Assembly: GCF_024753135.1 (NCBI RefSeq)
Contig: NZ_JANUGP010000017.1
Location: 105,107-169,106 of the forward strand
From: Streptomyces pyxinicus
GTDB taxonomy: Bacteria; Actinomycetota; Actinomycetes; Streptomycetales; Streptomycetaceae
Direction of reading: 5' to 3'
Length of the DNA stretch: 64,000 nt
Part shown: one piece after another, positions 17,378 to 25,748 of the stretch
How the letters are laid out: every line of letters begins with the position of its first letter
Position numbering within the stretch: position 1 is the first letter of the stretch
Program-made: the position numbers and the translations under genes
The notes under the pieces: generated by a model
Told to the model about the DNA's origin: nothing
The model's database searches: none
The model's input: only the letters and a program-made list of their open reading frames with translations

Positions 17378-18220
17378 GTGAGCGAGAATCAGAACCTCCT
17401 CGCCGAGCAGCGCCGTGCCCTGATCCTCGACGAGGTCCGGCGCCGGGGCGGGGTGCGGGTCAACGAACTGACGCGCAGGCTCGGGGTGTCGGACATGACG
17501 GTGCGCCGCGATCTGGACGCCCTCGCCCGCCAGGGGGTCCTGGAGAAGGTGCACGGCGGGGCGGTGCCGGTGGTCGAGCCCAGCACCCACGAGCCGGGGT
17601 TCGAGGCGAAGTCGACTCTCGAACTGTCCGCCAAGGAGGACATCGCGCGCGCCGCCGCCGACCTGGTGTCCCCGGGCACGGCGATCGCGCTGTCGGGCGG
17701 TACGACGACCTACGCGCTCGCGCAGCAGCTGCTGGAGGTGCCCGACCTGACCGTGGTGACGAACTCGGTGCGGGTCGCGGACGTCTTCCACGCGGCGCAG
17801 CGCACCTCGGGGCAGCGGCAGGGCGCGGCCACGGTCGTGCTGACCGGCGGAGTGCGCACCCCCTCGGACTCGCTGGTGGGCCCGGTGGCGGACCAGGCGA
17901 TCGCCGCGCTCCACTTCGACCTGCTCTTCCTCGGGGTGCACGGCATATCCGTGGAGGCCGGGCTGTCCACGCCGAACCTGGCGGAGGCGGAGACCAACCG
18001 CCGCCTGGTGCACTCCGCGCGCCGGGTCGTGGTGGTCGCCGACCACACCAAGTGGGGCACGGTGGGCCTGAGTTCGTTCGCCACGCTGGCGCAGGTCGAC
18101 ACCCTGGTCACCGACGCGGGACTGCCCGCCGAGGCCCGCTCGGAGGTCTCCGAGCACCTGGCGCGCCTGATCGTGACGGGCGAACCGGAGCCGGAGCCCG
18201 GCCCGGACGACGACATCTGA
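17378..18220 (+). CDS. DeoR/GlpR family transcriptional regulator
   Basis: The 280-residue protein has a DeoR winged helix at about residues 8-62 (RRALILDEVRRRGGVRVNEL, VSDMTVRRDLDALARQG). The sugar-phosphate isomerase-like sensor domain carries LSGGTTTYALAQQL and LVVTNSVRV-type motifs. It probably senses a phosphorylated sugar. The GTG at 17378 follows CGGAG at 5 nt and AAAGGA at 12 nt. It is divergent from the membrane hydrolase across 292 bp and convergent with the Cds1-like gene; its target operon is not evident nearby. Confidence 0.87.
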   Translation: MSENQNLLAEQRRALILDEVRRRGGVRVNELTRRLGVSDMTVRRDLDALARQGVLEKVHGGAVPVVEPSTHEPGFEAKSTLELSAKEDIARAAADLVSPGTAIALSGGTTTYALAQQLLEVPDLTVVTNSVRVADVFHAAQRTSGQRQGAATVVLTGGVRTPSDSLVGPVADQAIAALHFDLLFLGVHGISVEAGLSTPNLAEAETNRRLVHSARRVVVVADHTKWGTVGLSSFATLAQVDTLVTDAGLPAEARSEVSEHLARLIVTGEPEPEPGPDDDI

Positions 18221-18272
18221 CGCCACGTCGGCGAGCGGGCGGGCGGCTGACGCCGAGCGGCCTCGCCGCGAC

Positions 18273-19397
18273 TCAGCCGGGCCAGGCGCCGGTCAGCAGC
18301 AGCGTGTCGATCGCCGCCGCGTACGGCGTGATGTCCAGGCCCTGGCCGGCGAGCCAGGCATCGGAGTAGTACTTGTCCAGGTACCGGTCGCCGGGGTCGC
18401 AGAGCAGGGTGACCACGCTGCCGGTGCGCCCCTCGGCGACCATCTCCGAGACGATCTTCAGCGCGCTCCACAGCCCGGTGCCCGTCGAGCCGCCCGCCTT
18501 GCGGCCGATGGCCCGCTCCAGGGCGCGTACGGCGGCCACGCTGGCGGCGTCCGGGACCTTCATCATCCGGTCGATCGCGCCGGGCACGAAGCTCGGCTCC
18601 ATGCGCGGCCGGCCGATGCCCTCGATACGGGAGCCGCAGTCGCAGGTGACGTCCGTGTCGCCGGTGGTCCAGCCCTCGAAGAAGCAGGAGTTCTCCGGGT
18701 CGGCCACACAGATACGGGTGTCGTACTGCATGTAGTGCACATAGCGCGCCAGGGTCGCGGAGGTGCCGCCGGTGCCGGCCGTGGCGACGATCCACGCCGG
18801 GTGCGGGAACCGCTCCAACTCCAGCTGGCGGAAGATCGATTCGGCGATGTTGTTGTTGCCCCGCCAGTCGGTGGCCCGTTCGGCGTAGGTGAACTGGTCC
18901 ATGTAGTGGCCGCCGGTCTCCGCGGCGAGGCGGGCGGACTCCTCGTACATCTTCCGGGAGTCGTCCACGAAGTGGCAGCGTCCGCCGTGGAACTCGATCA
19001 GACGGCACTTCTCGGCGCTGGTCGTGCGGGGCATGACCGCGATGAACGGCACGCCGATCAGCTTGGCGAAGTAGGCCTCGGAGACGGCGGTGGAGCCGCT
19101 GGAGGCCTCGATCACCGGCCGGTCCGGGCGGATCCAGCCGTTGCAGAGGCCGTAGAGGAACAGGGAGCGGGCGAGCCGGTGCTTGAGGCTGCCGGTGGGG
19201 TGGGTCGACTCGTCCTTGAGGTAGAGGTCGATGCCCCACCGCTCGGGCAGCGGGAAGCGCAGCAGGTGCGTGTCCGCCGAGCGGTTGGCATCGGCCTGGA
19301 CCTTGCGGACGGCTTCTTTCAGCCAGTCACGGTAGTGGGCGTCGCTGCGGTCGATGTCGAGGGTGGCGCCGGTCCGGGCCTGCGGGATGGTGCTCAC
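18273..19397 (-). CDS. PLP-dependent cysteine synthase-like / L-cysteine desulfhydrase (Cds1-type)
   Basis: Fold-type II PLP enzyme of 374 residues. Lys72 in THPTGSLKHRLARS is the Schiff-base lysine, EASSGSTAVSEAYFA binds the substrate, and GTGGTSATLARY holds the PLP phosphate. The length and the extra segment CVADPENSCFFEGW match the actinobacterial Cds1 group, which releases H2S and pyruvate from cysteine. AAGGAG precedes the GTG at 19397. A 9-codon micro-ORF with a cysteine codon lies upstream, hinting at cysteine-responsive control. Confidence 0.82.
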   Translation of the reverse strand: MSTIPQARTGATLDIDRSDAHYRDWLKEAVRKVQADANRSADTHLLRFPLPERWGIDLYLKDESTHPTGSLKHRLARSLFLYGLCNGWIRPDRPVIEASSGSTAVSEAYFAKLIGVPFIAVMPRTTSAEKCRLIEFHGGRCHFVDDSRKMYEESARLAAETGGHYMDQFTYAERATDWRGNNNIAESIFRQLELERFPHPAWIVATAGTGGTSATLARYVHYMQYDTRICVADPENSCFFEGWTTGDTDVTCDCGSRIEGIGRPRMEPSFVPGAIDRMMKVPDAASVAAVRALERAIGRKAGGSTGTGLWSALKIVSEMVAEGRTGSVVTLLCDPGDRYLDKYYSDAWLAGQGLDITPYAAAIDTLLLTGAWPG

Positions 19398-19464
19398 GGC
19401 GGTGCTCCTTACGCTGGACGCCGGCGACGCCGCACGCGGCCGGCACTTCGAGCATAGGCACCTT

Positions 19465-19494
19465 TCAGACCGCTTCCCACCTGCATAAACGCAT
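19465..19494 (-). CDS. Possible 9-residue leader peptide MRLCRWEAV upstream of the Cds1-like gene
   Basis: ATG at 19494 to TGA at 19465 encodes MRLCRWEAV, ending 67 bp before the start of the Cds1-like gene. Codon 4 is Cys, and codon 3 is TTA, the rare leucine codon read by the bldA tRNA in Streptomyces. The RLCR pattern loosely resembles known cysteine-attenuation leaders of actinobacteria. There is no clear ribosome-binding site and the ORF is very short, so chance is possible. Confidence 0.3.
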   Translation of the reverse strand: MRLCRWEAV

Positions 19495-19666
19495 CTTTGA
19501 GCCACCCAAAGGCACCCTGGGGAACAGGTGTGCCGGGTCGCGGGGGGCGCATTGGCGGGAGTGCTCCGGGCGCTCGTCGCGTCCGCCCCGCGCGTACTGG
19601 TGCTCACGGCCGCGTCGGGGCAGACTGCACGCGGCGGGACGATCGTCCCGTACGGGGGCGCACACC

Positions 19667-20044
19667 ATGTCTCACGGGAACAGCGGAACCGCGGGAACAG
19701 GCGCGAGGGGGCGGCGAAGGATGGCGGAGCCCGAGTTCACGGCCACGGGCGTGCGGATCGGCAAGCGGCTGCGCTCACTCACCCGCGCGGGGCAGGTCCG
19801 GATCAGCGACGGCAGGCTGGAGTTGCTCACCAGCTACGGCAGCGAGATCGACAGCGCTCCGCTGCGGGCGGTACGGGCCTCCAGGCCGTGGTTCGCGCCG
19901 GAGGACCGGGCCCTCGCCGACCTCGACGGCAACCGGTACCTGCTGACGCTCGGCCAGCACGATCCCGCTCCGGGTGAACCGGGGCCGCCCGCCGCGCGGC
20001 GGTTCATCGAGGCGGTGCGCCGCGCTGCCGGGCGCGGCGCATGA
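19667..20044 (+). CDS. Conserved hypothetical protein
   Basis: Soluble basic protein of 125 residues. From MAEPEFTATGVRIGKRL (in-frame ATG at 19721) onward it looks conserved and globular, with short beta strands (VRISDGRLELLTSYG, NRYLLTLGQH). The first 18 residues are Gly/Arg rich, so the true start may be 19721. No family that I can name, no membrane helix and no catalytic motif. It lies between the Cds1-like gene and an RsbW-like ATPase gene. Confidence 0.55.
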   Translation: MSHGNSGTAGTGARGRRRMAEPEFTATGVRIGKRLRSLTRAGQVRISDGRLELLTSYGSEIDSAPLRAVRASRPWFAPEDRALADLDGNRYLLTLGQHDPAPGEPGPPAARRFIEAVRRAAGRGA

Positions 20045-20276
20045 CGGATGGCGTCCCGCGCGCACCCCGCGTGGCCGTGCGTCGCGGCGAGTTGCGGGAG
20101 CGCGTCCACTGCGCCACGCTGGTCTCACGTCACTCTGGGTTTACCGGCGATAACGCTGCGAACCAGCCCGCCGGCCACGACAGCAGGCGGCCGTCTGAAC
20201 TGGTGCAGTCCTGCTGGATCCGTTGTTCTCCGTGTTCTTCCGGTTCCTCCGGACCTCACATCGGGGAGTCGCAGCC

Positions 20277-20972
20277 GTGACCAGTCACCCAAGCAGGCAC
20301 TGCACGGTGGAGCTGCAAGCCCTGCCGTCGCGGATCGGCCAGGTCCGCAGAATCGTATCTGCGCAGTTGCGCTACTGGCATATGGACCCCTTGATCGACC
20401 GGGCCGCGCTCGGTGTGACGGAGCTGCTCAGCAACGTCCACCGGCACGCGAGGCCCGACAAGTCGTGCACCGTCGAGCTGGAGCTGCTGCCCGACCGGCT
20501 CACCGTGTCCGTGCGCGACCACGACCCCCGGCTGCCCGTCCTGACCGACGCCGCCGACGTGCCGGACGCCGGCCCGCTGGCCACGTGCGGGCGGGGGCTG
20601 GCGATGGTCGCCGCGATGAGCGAGAGCTGGGGCGCGCGGCCGGTCGGCGAGGACGGCAAGGTGGTGTGGTTCACCCTGCCGGCCACGTCCCTCCAGGCCC
20701 CGGCCCGGGTGTCGTACGCGCCGCACCGGGCGCCGACACGCCGTCCGACGCAGGTCCCCGCCGCAGCGCCGGTCGGCGACACGGTCGGCGCGGGCACGGC
20801 CGTCGACCTCGTCGTACCGCTCGACGCGGGGGCTCCGGTGGGCGGCGGGACTCCGGTCGGAGCGGGGGCTCCCGGGAGGGCGGCGGCTCCGGTCGGCGCG
20901 ACGGCACCGCTGGGCGCCGGTGCGCTGGCCCACGCCGGGGCGGCCGGTGGCCGGACCCGGGGGCCCGCCTGA
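20277..20972 (+). CDS. RsbW-like ATP-binding protein (HATPase_c) with Gly/Ala/Pro tail
   Basis: The 231-residue protein has a GHKL ATPase domain at about residues 5-140: N-box GVTELLSNVHRHA, and GRGLAMVAAMS for the ATP lid. This is the form of the abundant Streptomyces anti-sigma-type serine kinases that regulate sigma factors. The last 80 residues are a low-complexity tail with repeated PVGAGAP-like units. GGGGAG lies 9 nt before the GTG at 20277. Partner sigma factor or antagonist genes are not adjacent. Confidence 0.82.
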   Translation: MTSHPSRHCTVELQALPSRIGQVRRIVSAQLRYWHMDPLIDRAALGVTELLSNVHRHARPDKSCTVELELLPDRLTVSVRDHDPRLPVLTDAADVPDAGPLATCGRGLAMVAAMSESWGARPVGEDGKVVWFTLPATSLQAPARVSYAPHRAPTRRPTQVPAAAPVGDTVGAGTAVDLVVPLDAGAPVGGGTPVGAGAPGRAAAPVGATAPLGAGALAHAGAAGGRTRGPA

Positions 20973-21041
20973 CCGACGGCGCGCGGGCCGGCGTCCGGCA
21001 GGACCGGCCGCCGGTCGTGAGCCGGGGCCGGAGCGGAGCGG

Positions 21042-21141
21042 GACCGTGGCGGACGTACGGCGGTGAGGCGGGCCGGCGCAGACAAGGTACAGCGAGACCA
21101 TGGCGGGCGTACGGCGGCGAGGCGGGCCGGCGCACGCAGGG
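21042..21141. repeat. 54-bp tandem repeat, about 1.9 copies
   Basis: The sequence from GGACCGTGGCGGACGTACGG recurs 54 bp later with few changes (GAGACCATGGCGGGCGTACGG). On the minus strand the repeat reads RRPASPPYxRHG every 18 residues. It lies between the ATPase tail and the broken SHOCT gene and may be a slippage product. Confidence 0.75.
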
Positions 21142-21192
21142 CGCGGCCCCGCCCTGCCCGCGCGACGACGCGAGGCGCCGTCGCCGTCGCGC

Positions 21193-21477
21193 CGTACCGC
21201 CCTTGCCCAGGCGGCCGAAGTGCTCTTCCAGCGGGGAGAGCCGGCGCCAGTACTCCTCCTCGTCGGTCTCGCCGGAGGCGAAGTGGCGGCCGAGGACGGC
21301 GAGCGGGGAGTCGCCGGCCGGGCGGCCACCGGCCACCGGCCGCCAGGGCGCGCCGCGTCCGCGCGGGCCGGTACGGCGCAGGAAGGTGACGGCGCCGGTC
21401 ACGACGGCCGCCCAGATCAGCGGGAGGAACAGGCTTCACGGGCCGGGTCCGCCGTGCCGGTTCGCCAGGGTCTGCGT
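21193..21477 (-). pseudogene. Degenerate SHOCT-domain membrane protein
   Basis: One frame reads TQTLANRHGGPGP, stop, then SLFLPLIWAAVVTGAV and further on GETDEEEYWRRLSPLEEHFG. This matches the standard Streptomyces small protein made of one membrane helix plus a SHOCT motif. The TGA at 21436-21438 stands where a tryptophan (TGG) is expected before the helix, and the expected initiator is ACG (21475-21477) instead of ATG. A GTG at 21402 could still give a protein, but without the helix. Therefore it is probably a dead gene, unless these are sequencing errors. Confidence 0.65.
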
Positions 21478-21627
21478 CTCGGGTCGTCTCCCTCGTCGGC
21501 CGCGGTCTTCGGTGACAGGTCGAGCCTGCCGCCGGGAGGGCCCGCGTGGCGTCGTGCGGGCGACGGCACCGGGCGTACGACGTCGGGAGTACGGGAGACC
21601 GCGAAGACTTCGACGTCTCTGATGCCA

Positions 21628-21651
21628 ACTGTAACTACTAGTATGTACAGT
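21628..21651. promoter_or_regulatory. Palindromic operator overlapping the TetR start region
   Basis: ACTGTA at 21628-21633 and TACAGT at 21646-21651 form a dyad around ACTAGT, in locally AT-rich DNA directly before the GTG start. This is consistent with autorepression by the TetR protein encoded just downstream. No ribosome-binding site is seen, so the transcript may be leaderless. Confidence 0.55.
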
Positions 21652-21657
21652 GATCGT

Positions 21658-22233
21658 GTGAACACCTCGGAGCGTCTGATCGAGTCCACCCGGGAGCTGC
21701 TGTGGGAGCGCGGATACGTGGGCACCAGCCCCAAGGCGATCCTGGAGCGCGCGGACGCCGGGCAGGGCAGCATGTACCACCACTTCACGGGCAAGCCGGA
21801 CCTCGCCCTGGCGGCGATCCGGCGCACCGCCGAGGAACTGCGGGCCACCGCCGAGGCCGTGCTGAACGGACCGGGCACGCCGTACGAGCGGATCGAGGCG
21901 TATCTCCTGCGTGAACGCGACGTGTTGCGCGGCTGCCCGGTCGGGCGCCTCACCATGGACCCGGACGTGATCGCGAGCGAGGAGCTGCGGGCTCCGGTGG
22001 CCGAGACGATCGCGCGGATCCGGGAGCTGATCGCGGAGATCGTCGAAACGGGCAAGCGGCAGGGGCAGTTCGCGCCGGAACTGGACGGGCAGGAGATCGC
22101 CGCCGCCGTCCTCGCGACCGTGCAGGGCGGCTATGTCCTGGCCCGCGCCTCCGGTTCGCCCGCCGCCTTCGACGCCGGCGTCCGAGGCCTGCTCGCCCTG
22201 CTCGCACCCCGAGTTTCCGGAAGGACCATCTGA
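21658..22233 (+). CDS. TetR family transcriptional regulator
   Basis: The 191-residue protein has a TetR DNA-binding domain at residues 3-48 (LIESTRELLWERGYVGTSPK, GQGSMYHHFTGKPDLA). The C-terminal domain contains RGCPVGRLTMDPDVI, as in the LmrA/YxaF-like group. It is translationally coupled to a DUF4865 gene (TGATG), a pairing I recognise as common in actinobacteria. An ATG at 21643 is also in frame but lies inside the operator dyad, so the GTG at 21658 is preferred. Ligand unknown. Confidence 0.87.
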   Translation: MNTSERLIESTRELLWERGYVGTSPKAILERADAGQGSMYHHFTGKPDLALAAIRRTAEELRATAEAVLNGPGTPYERIEAYLLRERDVLRGCPVGRLTMDPDVIASEELRAPVAETIARIRELIAEIVETGKRQGQFAPELDGQEIAAAVLATVQGGYVLARASGSPAAFDAGVRGLLALLAPRVSGRTI

Positions 22234-22811
22234 TGCACGCCATGCAGTACGAGGTGACACTCCCCGCCGACTACGACACCGCCGTGATCCGTGCCCGGGT
22301 CGAGCACGTCGGCCGCCGTCTGGACGACTGGGACGGCCTGGGTATCAAGGCGTACCTGCTGCGCGAACGCGGCCGGTACGGCTCGCCGGTCAACCAGTAC
22401 GCGCCGTTCTACCTGTGGAACACCGTGGCGGGCATGAACCGTTTCCTGTGGGGCGGCGCCTTCCAGGGGCTGGTGGACGACTTCGGCAGGCCCGAGGTGC
22501 GGCAGTGGACCGGGCTCGCCCACGCCGAGGGCCGGGGCACGGACGCCGCGTTCGCCGTACGGCGCCGGGTGCCGGTGCCCGACCGGCGCGACCTGTCGGA
22601 GCTGATGGCGGAGGCGGTCGCCGCGACCGAGCGGCTGGCAGGTGCGGACGGTGCCGTCCTGGCGGCGGCGGCCGTGGACCCGCACCGCTGGGAACTGGTC
22701 CACTTCTCCCTCTGGGAGCACGACGCGCCGCAGGCCGAGGGTGACGTCTTCGAGGTGCTGCACCTGTCCGCGCCGGGCCGTGACCGGCTCCCCCGGGGCC
22801 GGCAGTGGTGA
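22233..22811 (+). CDS. DUF4865 family protein
   Basis: This 192-residue protein, starting MHAMQYEVTLPADYD, shows the alpha+beta barrel pattern of DUF4865: IRARVEHVGRRLDDWDGLGIK early, then APFYLWNTVAGMNRFLWGG. These proteins resemble antibiotic-biosynthesis-monooxygenase-like (ABM) folds and usually accompany TetR regulators. No activity is established. It shares one base with the TetR stop and overlaps the phosphotriesterase remnant's start (GTGA), so all three belonged to one operon. Confidence 0.8.
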   Translation: MHAMQYEVTLPADYDTAVIRARVEHVGRRLDDWDGLGIKAYLLRERGRYGSPVNQYAPFYLWNTVAGMNRFLWGGAFQGLVDDFGRPEVRQWTGLAHAEGRGTDAAFAVRRRVPVPDRRDLSELMAEAVAATERLAGADGAVLAAAAVDPHRWELVHFSLWEHDAPQAEGDVFEVLHLSAPGRDRLPRGRQW

Positions 22812-23041
22812 GCGCCGTCCGTACGGTGCTCGGTGACATCGACCCGGGTGAACTGGGCGTCACGGACGCGCACGACCACCTCTTCCTGCGCAGCCCCCGG
22901 CTGGCCGGAAAGGACCGGAGGACCGGGGTCAGGTGCGGACGGTGCGGCGCCGGAGGACCGGGCTCAGGTGCGGACGGTGCGGCGCCGGAGGACCAGGCTC
23001 AGGTGCGGACGGTGTGGCGCCGGAGGACCGGTTCGAGGTAG
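22808..23041 (+). pseudogene. 5' stump of a phosphotriesterase-family gene
   Basis: The GTG at 22808 overlaps the DUF4865 stop. The first 35 or so codons read VRTVLGDIDPGELGVTDAHD and HLFLRSPRLAGK, the N-terminus of phosphotriesterase/aryldialkylphosphatase-like amidohydrolases with the first metal motif HDH. Homology then ends abruptly at about 22915, where 35-bp repeats begin, and the frame closes at 23041. More than 250 residues, including all other metal ligands, are missing. Confidence 0.75.
22929..23031. repeat. 35-bp tandem repeat, 2.9 copies
   Basis: Units begin at 22929, 22964 and 22999 (each starting TCAGGTGCGGACGGTG) and differ at only a few bases. On the minus strand each unit contains the last nine codons and the TGA of the Nudix gene. 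They look like triplicated copies of that gene's 3' end, created at the junction with the truncated phosphotriesterase gene. Confidence 0.85.
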
Positions 23042-23737
23042 TCGACGTGCGGTCCGTCGAGCGCCGCGAGGCCGGTCGGCGGGTGGACCAGCTCGATGCG
23101 GTCGAACTCGGTATCGGTGCCGCGGGCGGACTCCTCGGCCCGCAACGCCTCGTACCGCTCACAGAGTTCACGAGCGGGGCGGGGCCGTGAAGAGGAGACC
23201 GACGTTGCCGTGGGCGCCCCGGGTGGTCAGCCAAGGAGTGAGGGCGGTCGCCAGGGTGTCCGAGCCGGTCTCCTCGGCCAGTTCCCGGGCGGCGTGCGCG
23301 CGCAGGCCGGCCAGGTCCAACTCACCTTTCCCTGCCGGGGGTTCGACGGTTCCGCCGGGTAGTTGCCAGCGACCGGGAGCGGCGGTGGACGGTGACATGC
23401 GGCCGACCAGCGGACGCCCGTCGTCGGACGGCTGGAGCACGGAGACGAACAGGGACGCGCAGGCGGGGGCGCCGGGTACCTCGCGCAGTGCGAGATACCG
23501 GTAGGTGGCCCTCGCCCAGGACAGCAGCAGTCCGCCGTCGCCGTCTGCGCACAGGCCGGTCAGTACCGCCGTCGGGCCGTCGAACAGGGCCGGGTTGCGC
23601 CGGACGGCCGCCTCCCAGACCCGGTCCATCGCCGCGCGCTGCCGGCGTGACAGTGCGGGGGCGGCCGTCTCCGCCAGCCGGACGCGGGTGGCCGGCAGGA
23701 GGTCCACGGCCGTGGGGGCCTTGCGCTCGGCCGTCAT
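22999..23737 (-). pseudogene. Nudix hydrolase gene with a frameshift
   Basis: From the ATG at 23737 the frame encodes an N-terminal domain, LPGGTVEPPAGKG and the Nudix core RELAEETG, then stops at 23168. In the next frame the homologous C-terminus continues: ARELCERYEALRAEESARG to LDGPHVDYLEPVLRRH, ending at 22999. One extra base in the GCCCCGCCCCGC run (23174-23186) would explain the shift. Only the last 55-60 residues are lost. The start overlaps the ROK repressor's stop (ATGA). It may be a recent mutation or a sequencing error in a GC run. Confidence 0.75.
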
Positions 23738-24972
23738 CGCAGGGCGGCCGGCGGGTCGTCCAGCACCGGCTGCCAGGCCAGCTCCGCGGCGCCGACCAGA
23801 CTGTTGTGGTCGAGTGTGCAGGGCAGGATCGGCACGCCGCCGCTCTGTCCCCACAGACTGCGGTCGGCGACGACGGCGCGCAGTCGGCCGGGGTCGGCGT
23901 CCAGCAGGGTGCGGTGCAGTCCGCCGAGGATGATGCGGTCCGGGTTGAGGATGTTGACCAGTCCGGCGAGCCCGAGGCCGAGCCGGTCGATCAGGGCCTC
24001 GGCGGCCCTGCGGACGGCCGGGTCGGCGTACTGGGTGCGGAGCAGGTCGTTGGCCTGCTGGAGCAGGGACACCTCCGGACCGGGGTCCCGGCCGGCCTCG
24101 ACGAGCAGCGCCAGCGGGTCGGCCTCGACGTCCAGGCAGCCCCGGCTGCCGCAGTGGCAGGGCCGCCCCTCGGGGTTCACGGTGAGGTGGCCGACCTCCA
24201 GGGCGAGGCCCGAACTGCCGGTGTGCAGGCGGCCGTCCAGGACCAGGGCACCGCCGACGCCCCGGTGTCCGGTGGCCACGCACAGCAGGTCCCGGGCGCC
24301 CCGGCCGGCGCCGTGCCGGTGTTCGGCGAGGGCGGCGAGGTTGACGTCGTTGGCCGCGAAGGCGGGGCCGGTGAGGCCGGCGGCGCGGACGCACTCGGCG
24401 AAGATCCGGCGGACCGGCGCGCCGACCGGCCAGGCCAGGTGCAGCGGGTTGAGGGCCAGGCCGTCGGGTTCGGCGACGGCGGACGGGACGGCGAGTCCGG
24501 CGCCGACGCAGCGGCGGCCGGTGGCGCGCAGCAGTTCCGCGCCCGCCTCGACCACCGAGCCGAGCACCTTCGCCGGGTCGGCGTCGACGGTCTCGCAGCC
24601 GGGGGCCGTCGCCACGATCCGGCCGCCGAGACCGACCAGTGCGGCCCGGAAGCCGTCGGCGTGCACCTGTGCGGCGAGGGCCACAGGTCCGTCCTCGGCG
24701 ATCTCCAGCCGGTGCGAGGGGCGGCCCTGGGAACCGGCCGCTGCTGCCGGGCGGGCGTCCACCCGGATCAGGCCCAGCGCCTCCAGTTCGGCGGCGACGG
24801 CGCCGGCCGTGGCGCGGGTGACGCCGAGTTCGGCGGTGAGCACGGCCCTGGTCGGGGCCCGGCCGGTGTGCACCAGCTCCAGCGCGGGGCCGAGCGCGCC
24901 GCGTCCCCGGTCCAGCCGTGCCCTCGTGGGGGTCCTCTCCCCCGCCGTCCGGGGATCCGCCTTGCCGCTCAT
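23734..24972 (-). CDS. ROK family transcriptional repressor
   Basis: This 412-residue protein has an N-terminal winged helix (about residues 25-80: TRAVLTAELGVTRATAGAV), then the ROK ASKHA domain. The zinc motif GRPCHCGSRGCLDV and TGHRGVGGALVLDGRL are present. It belongs to the XylR/NagC type that senses sugars. The HTH marks it as a regulator rather than a kinase. The ATG at 24972 was chosen from the family start; the frame continues upstream as non-coding sequence. It is coupled to the damaged Nudix gene. Confidence 0.86.
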   Translation of the reverse strand: MSGKADPRTAGERTPTRARLDRGRGALGPALELVHTGRAPTRAVLTAELGVTRATAGAVAAELEALGLIRVDARPAAAAGSQGRPSHRLEIAEDGPVALAAQVHADGFRAALVGLGGRIVATAPGCETVDADPAKVLGSVVEAGAELLRATGRRCVGAGLAVPSAVAEPDGLALNPLHLAWPVGAPVRRIFAECVRAAGLTGPAFAANDVNLAALAEHRHGAGRGARDLLCVATGHRGVGGALVLDGRLHTGSSGLALEVGHLTVNPEGRPCHCGSRGCLDVEADPLALLVEAGRDPGPEVSLLQQANDLLRTQYADPAVRRAAEALIDRLGLGLAGLVNILNPDRIILGGLHRTLLDADPGRLRAVVADRSLWGQSGGVPILPCTLDHNSLVGAAELAWQPVLDDPPAALR

Positions 24973-25031
24973 GAGGGCGAGTCTCCCATGATCCGCACCC
25001 GGGGGTGGCCGGTGCCGTGGGCTGCCGTGGC

Positions 25032-25691
25032 CTACAGCCCGCTCACGCGCAGGGTGATGTTCAGCCGGCCGGTGAGACCGAGCCAGGGCGGCGCGGTGTC
25101 CGGCTGGACGCGGGGTACGCCGTGGTAGGCGAGCCGGGAGGGGCCGCCGAAGACGAACAGGTCTCCGCTGCGCAGCTCCACGTCGGTGTACGGCCGCGTC
25201 CGGGTCTCGGCGTTGCCGAAGCGGAAGGCGCAGGTGTCGCCGAGGCTCAGCGAGACGACCGGGGCGTCGGCGCGTTCGTCGCCGTCGCGGTGCATGCCCA
25301 TCCGGGCGTCGCCGTCGTAGAAGTTGATCAGCGCGATGTCGTACGGGCGGGACGGGACGGCGGCGGGCCCGAGCGTGTCGGTGACGGCGTGCCGGCCCAG
25401 CTCGTCGAGCCAGGCGGGGAAGGGTTTCACGGGCGCCAGGTCGCCGTCGACGGCGGTGCGCGCGTACGCGTAGGGGTACCAGTGCCAGCCGAGGCATACC
25501 TGGCGTGCGGTCATGGTGCCGCCGCCCGGGGTGTGGACGGTGCGCAGGCCGGCCGGGGGCCGCGCCCACTCACGGCAGGCGGCGACCAGGTCGCGCTGCC
25601 GCTCCTGGTCCAGCCAGTCCGGGGCGTGAACGGCGCCCGGCGCGATCTCCGCGCGCTCCCTGGGGAACAACTCCGCATCCATACGCTCCAT
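25032..25691 (-). CDS. alkB: AlkB-type 2-oxoglutarate/Fe(II) dioxygenase
   Basis: The 219-residue protein is of the AlkB DNA/RNA dealkylation family. The iron ligands appear as MHRDGDE (His and Asp) and YHGVPR (distal His), and the 2-oxoglutarate arginine as RLNITLR. NFYDGDARMGMHRD and SLSLGDTCAFRFG are family signatures. It oxidatively removes alkyl groups from damaged bases. Either ATG at 25691 or at 25682 could be the start; family proteins begin near MDAELFPR (25682). It is divergent from the methyltransferase gene. Confidence 0.86.
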   Translation of the reverse strand: MERMDAELFPRERAEIAPGAVHAPDWLDQERQRDLVAACREWARPPAGLRTVHTPGGGTMTARQVCLGWHWYPYAYARTAVDGDLAPVKPFPAWLDELGRHAVTDTLGPAAVPSRPYDIALINFYDGDARMGMHRDGDERADAPVVSLSLGDTCAFRFGNAETRTRPYTDVELRSGDLFVFGGPSRLAYHGVPRVQPDTAPPWLGLTGRLNITLRVSGL

Positions 25692-25748
25692 ACTGCCCCA
25701 GGCCCGCCCCACCACCTCTGATCTGCGGCTCCGCTAGCCTGGAGCGCG

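Noticed and set aside
22929..23031. Possible CRISPR array
   Set aside because: The 35-bp units are directly contiguous without unique spacers, and no cas genes exist in the window.
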